From Salinivibrio sharmensis (GTDB lineage: Bacteria; Pseudomonadota; Gammaproteobacteria; Enterobacterales; Vibrionaceae): a stretch of DNA of 36,427 nucleotides. The DNA lies in the NCBI RefSeq assembly GCF_001995985.1, contig NZ_MUFC01000023.1:4844-41270 (forward strand), given 5' to 3'. A program made the translations under genes and the position numbers. The notes under the pieces are model-generated. The model searched no databases. It worked only from the letters and a program-made list of their open reading frames with translations, and had not been told where the DNA came from. Numbering within the stretch: position 1 is the first letter of the stretch; every line of letters begins with the position of its first letter. Positions 33,520-36,427 of the stretch are shown one piece after another.

Positions 33520-34656
33520 TCAGTACAGTGAATGGGTGTTGTCTTCAATATATTGCGCGTCTAAACGACCAAACATCTTAATGTAGCACCACAGGGTGTA
33601 AGCCAAGATAATCGGCACAAACACTGCGGCGACGATGGTCATGATCGACAAGGTCAGCTCGCTTGAGGTGGCATCCCACATGGTCAAGCTGTGACCCGGG
33701 AAAGTGCTCGATGGCATCACAAACGGGAACATCGCGATCCCCGCGGTCAAAATCACGCCCGCCACGGCTAAACTCGAGAACAAGAAGGCCCAGCCGCCGC
33801 GCTCAAGACGTGACGCCAGCAGTGCCAGCAAGGGCATCACCGCACCGACCAGAGGTGCTAACCAGAGAATTGGCATCGCTTGGTAGTTACGCATCCAAGC
33901 CCCGCTTTGCAGTGCGACCTCTTTTGCCAGTGGGTTAGACGCCGCTTGATTCGCCGCATCACTGACCACCACAAAACCATCCATATTTTGTACCCAGAAG
34001 CCTGCCGCCACAAAGAGGACTGTGGTAAGCAGTGCACAGAGCTGAGCCACATTACGTGCACGTACGTGCAGCGCATCGGTGGTTTTCAGTTGCAGCCAGG
34101 TTGCCCCTTGCAATACCACCATAAACAAGCTCACCAGCCCACACACCAAGGCGAACGGATTAAGCAGCGCAAAAAAGCCGCCTGTGTAGGTTGGGATCAA
34201 AAGATCGCTAAGCTGGAACGGGACCCCTTGTAGGAGATTACCAAAGGCGACCCCGAAAATGACCGGTGGCACAAAGCCCCCCAGCACCAGGCCCCAATCC
34301 CACGCGGTGCGCCAGCGCGGATCATCGATTTTTGAGCGATAGTCAAAGCCCATGGGACGGAAAAACAGCGCCGCCAGCGTGACCACCATCGCGATATAAA
34401 AACCAGAAAAGGAAACCGCATACACCAACGGCCAAGCAGCAAAGAGCGCCCCGCCAGCAGTCACTAACCAGACTTGGTTACCTTCCCAGTGAGGGGCAAC
34501 AGCATTAATCATCACCCGACGTTCGCTGTCGGTTTTGCCGATCAGGGTAAGCAAAGCGCCCACCCCCATATCAAAGCCATCGGTGACGGTAAAGCCAATC
34601 AGTAACACGCCTATCAGCACCCACCAGATCAGGCGTAACATTTCATAATCAAACAT
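33520..34656 (-). CDS. cydB: Cytochrome bd ubiquinol oxidase subunit II CydB
   Basis: A 378-residue integral membrane protein with about eight to nine hydrophobic segments. The opening MLRLIWWVLIGVLLIGFTVT and DGFDMGVGALL are diagnostic for CydB. It forms the bd quinol oxidase with CydA, a high-affinity oxygen reductase. Eleven bases separate it from cydA. Confidence 0.97.
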   Translation of the reverse strand: MFDYEMLRLIWWVLIGVLLIGFTVTDGFDMGVGALLTLIGKTDSERRVMINAVAPHWEGNQVWLVTAGGALFAAWPLVYAVSFSGFYIAMVVTLAALFFRPMGFDYRSKIDDPRWRTAWDWGLVLGGFVPPVIFGVAFGNLLQGVPFQLSDLLIPTYTGGFFALLNPFALVCGLVSLFMVVLQGATWLQLKTTDALHVRARNVAQLCALLTTVLFVAAGFWVQNMDGFVVVSDAANQAASNPLAKEVALQSGAWMRNYQAMPILWLAPLVGAVMPLLALLASRLERGGWAFLFSSLAVAGVILTAGIAMFPFVMPSSTFPGHSLTMWDATSSELTLSIMTIVAAVFVPIILAYTLWCYIKMFGRLDAQYIEDNTHSLY

Positions 34657-34667
34657 GCTCTCTCTCC

Positions 34668-36254
34668 TTATGCTTCAATCTGGCGGCTGAAATCCGCTTC
34701 TGGATTGCCTTTTTGTTCAAAGTGGTAGCGGCCAGTTTTCAGGCTGCTGGGCCCAAGGCGGGCAAACTTGAACATCAGATAAAGCTCGGCGACGAGGAAA
34801 ACGGTGTAGAGCGAGCAAATCGCCACCATCGAGAAAATAATATCGCCAGCGGCCAGGTTAGACGCCGCAACATGCACAGGGAGGATTTCCCCCACCGCCC
34901 AAGGCTGACGGCCATACTCGGCAACAAACCAACCGGCTTCGCATGCGATCCACGGCAGCGGAATACCAATCAGCGCAAGCTTCAGTAGCCAGGGTTTTTC
35001 ATCGATACGCTGACGGCAGGTTTGCCAGAACGCCATGCCAAAAATAAACAGCATCGCAAAGCCACAGGCTACCATGATCCTGAAGCTCCAGAACAAAGGC
35101 GCCACTTGCGGAATAGAGTCTTGCGCCGCTTGCTGAATTTGCCCTTCCGTCGCATCCACCACCTTATCGGTGTACGGTTTGAGGAGCAGGCCATAACCGA
35201 GATCGTTTTTCACTTCATTGAACGCGGCTTTGGTTTCCGGTGATTTCTCGCCGGCACGCAGTTTTTCCAACAACGCATACGCCTGCATGCCGTTGCGGAT
35301 ACGAGTCTCGTGCTCAGCGATCAAATCGGTTAAGCCTGTCACTTCTTTATCCAATGAGCGCGTGGCAATGATCCCCATCGCATAAGGGATTTTGATCGCA
35401 TAATCGGTCTGCATGGTTTCTTGATTCGGCAGCCCCACCACGGTGAACGCCGCTGGCGCTTCCTCGGTGTGCCATTCGGCCTCAATCGCTGCCAGTTTGA
35501 CCTTCTGCACATCGCCCAGCTCGTACCCGGACTCATCACCTAAGATGATTACCGACAAAATAGCCGCCATGCCAAACGAGGCGGCAATCGCAAACGAGCG
35601 GCGGGCAAAGGCAATATCACGGCCTTTGAGCAGATAGTAAGCGCTGATCCCCAGAATGAACATCGCCCCTGTGGTATAGCCAGCGGCAACGGTGTGAACA
35701 AACTTCACCTGTGCGACGGGGTTAAAGACCACATCAGCAAAGCTCACCATCTCCATACGCATGGTTTCAAAGTTAAACTCTGAACCCACGGGGTTTTGCA
35801 TCCAGCCGTTGGCGACCAAAATCCATAGCGCGGAAAAGTTAGAGCCTAACGCCACCAGCCAGGTAGTGACCAAGTGTTGACGCTTACTGAGACGATCCCA
35901 ACCAAAGAAGAACAGGCCCACAAAAGTGGATTCAAGGAAGAAGGCCATCAGCCCTTCAATGGCAAGCGGGGCCCCAAAAATATCCCCGACATAGTGGGAA
36001 TAGTAGGCCCAGTTGGTTCCGAATTGAAACTCCATGGTGAGGCCAGTGGCCACCCCAAGCGCAAAGTTAATTCCAAACAGCTTGCCCCAAAACTTGGTCA
36101 TGTCTTTGTAGATTTGCTTGTCGGTCATCACGTATAACGATTCCATGATGGCCAGCAAAAATGCCATGCCCAGAGTTAAAGGAACAAACAGGAAGTGATA
36201 CATCGCGGTCAGCGCAAACTGCAGCCGCGATAAATCGACGATATCGGTAATCAT
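34668..36254 (-). CDS. cydA: Cytochrome bd ubiquinol oxidase subunit I CydA
   Basis: A 528-residue membrane protein carrying the three haems and the quinol site. It starts [20 protein letters not shown], with His20 the probable haem ligand; [23 protein letters not shown], the Q-loop (about residues 255-390) and [18 protein letters not shown] are conserved, and it ends [23 protein letters not shown] 36254 has AAGGAG five bases upstream; the open frame to 36332 is leader sequence. First gene of cydABX-ybgE. Confidence 0.97.
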   Translation of the reverse strand: MITDIVDLSRLQFALTAMYHFLFVPLTLGMAFLLAIMESLYVMTDKQIYKDMTKFWGKLFGINFALGVATGLTMEFQFGTNWAYYSHYVGDIFGAPLAIEGLMAFFLESTFVGLFFFGWDRLSKRQHLVTTWLVALGSNFSALWILVANGWMQNPVGSEFNFETMRMEMVSFADVVFNPVAQVKFVHTVAAGYTTGAMFILGISAYYLLKGRDIAFARRSFAIAASFGMAAILSVIILGDESGYELGDVQKVKLAAIEAEWHTEEAPAAFTVVGLPNQETMQTDYAIKIPYAMGIIATRSLDKEVTGLTDLIAEHETRIRNGMQAYALLEKLRAGEKSPETKAAFNEVKNDLGYGLLLKPYTDKVVDATEGQIQQAAQDSIPQVAPLFWSFRIMVACGFAMLFIFGMAFWQTCRQRIDEKPWLLKLALIGIPLPWIACEAGWFVAEYGRQPWAVGEILPVHVAASNLAAGDIIFSMVAICSLYTVFLVAELYLMFKFARLGPSSLKTGRYHFEQKGNPEADFSRQIEA

Positions 36255-36427
36255 GGTCACTCCTTTACACCGTTTTCGGTGCCGATACTGGCGTATCGCT
36301 CGTTTTACTCTCTCACCCAACACGGCAGTCAAAACAACTGGCTGGCGCGGGGAAAGCTACACACTTCTTAATTGACTGCTTGCATGTTACACAGTTGAAA
36401 CACCAAGGTTATTCTATAGTTAAATTT
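36255..36427 (-). promoter_or_regulatory. cydA leader region with CACCG-TTTT-CGGTG hairpin
   Basis: Non-coding upstream of cydA to the window edge. A perfect five-base-pair hairpin (36268-36281) lies just before the Shine-Dalgarno sequence (36259-36265). Such operons are usually controlled by ArcA and FNR, but I could not identify a convincing site for either, and no promoter is resolved. Confidence 0.4.

Overview
The window looks like chromosome of a gammaproteobacterium, most likely Vibrionaceae (possibly a halophilic genus such as Salinivibrio). The cydAB-cydX-ybgE / ybgC-tolQRAB-pal-cpoB / nadA order is the Vibrio/Enterobacteria core arrangement, and CydA, Pal, NadA and Ugd are easy to recognise. 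The genus is an inference from gene order and protein similarity recalled by eye; no search was run.

Region 1 (1-13.5 kb, minus strand) is the promoter-proximal part of a surface-polysaccharide operon. Read in the direction of transcription it holds two JUMPstart/ops elements (RfaH recruitment sites), a Wzi-like outer-membrane protein, a 906-residue SLBB-domain export protein, a Wzz-like chain-length protein, an ABC exporter, the pseudaminic-acid genes pseB-pseC-pseF-pseG/pseH (the last two fused), a sugar N-formyltransferase, and a PIG-L-type deacetylase cut by the window edge. A four-helix-bundle gene wrapped in CTAG heptamer repeats sits between the SLBB gene and wzz. The last 1.7 kb (PseH domain, formyltransferase, deacetylase) is clearly more AT-rich than the rest.

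Region 2 (13.5-22 kb) carries single genes separated by composite repeats: an MBL/beta-CASP hydrolase, an alpha/beta hydrolase, ugd (UDP-glucose dehydrogenase), a small OmpA-like barrel gene on the plus strand and a lipoprotein gene. A tRNA-Ser(GGA) with its own promoter and terminator follows. The spacers are built from three classes of 7-bp units (GGAATAC/GGATTAC, CTAGAGA, CCTAGGT) plus hairpin blocks and an AGCGCTTCGCT core. Several genes lie between near-identical copies of these blocks, and two genes take their stop codon from a repeat unit.

Region 3 (22-27.5 kb) holds a UPF0149 gene, then a cluster of selfish or conflict modules: a HigB2/HigA2-type toxin-antitoxin pair, a RAYT transposase (HUH/Y1) and a HepT-MntA (type VII) toxin-antitoxin pair. 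They are set among many copies of a REP-like repeat of about 190 bp with a GTAGGTCGG head, the probable substrate family of the RAYT.

Region 4 (27.5-36.4 kb, minus strand) is compact core: tol-pal and the cytochrome bd operon, with a clear terminator between them and no heptamer or REP elements seen. The most unusual feature of the window is the heptamer-based mosaic repeat family confined to about 8.2-26.1 kb. The paired ops elements, the RAYT/REP array and the foreign-looking tail of the Pse operon also deserve a second look.
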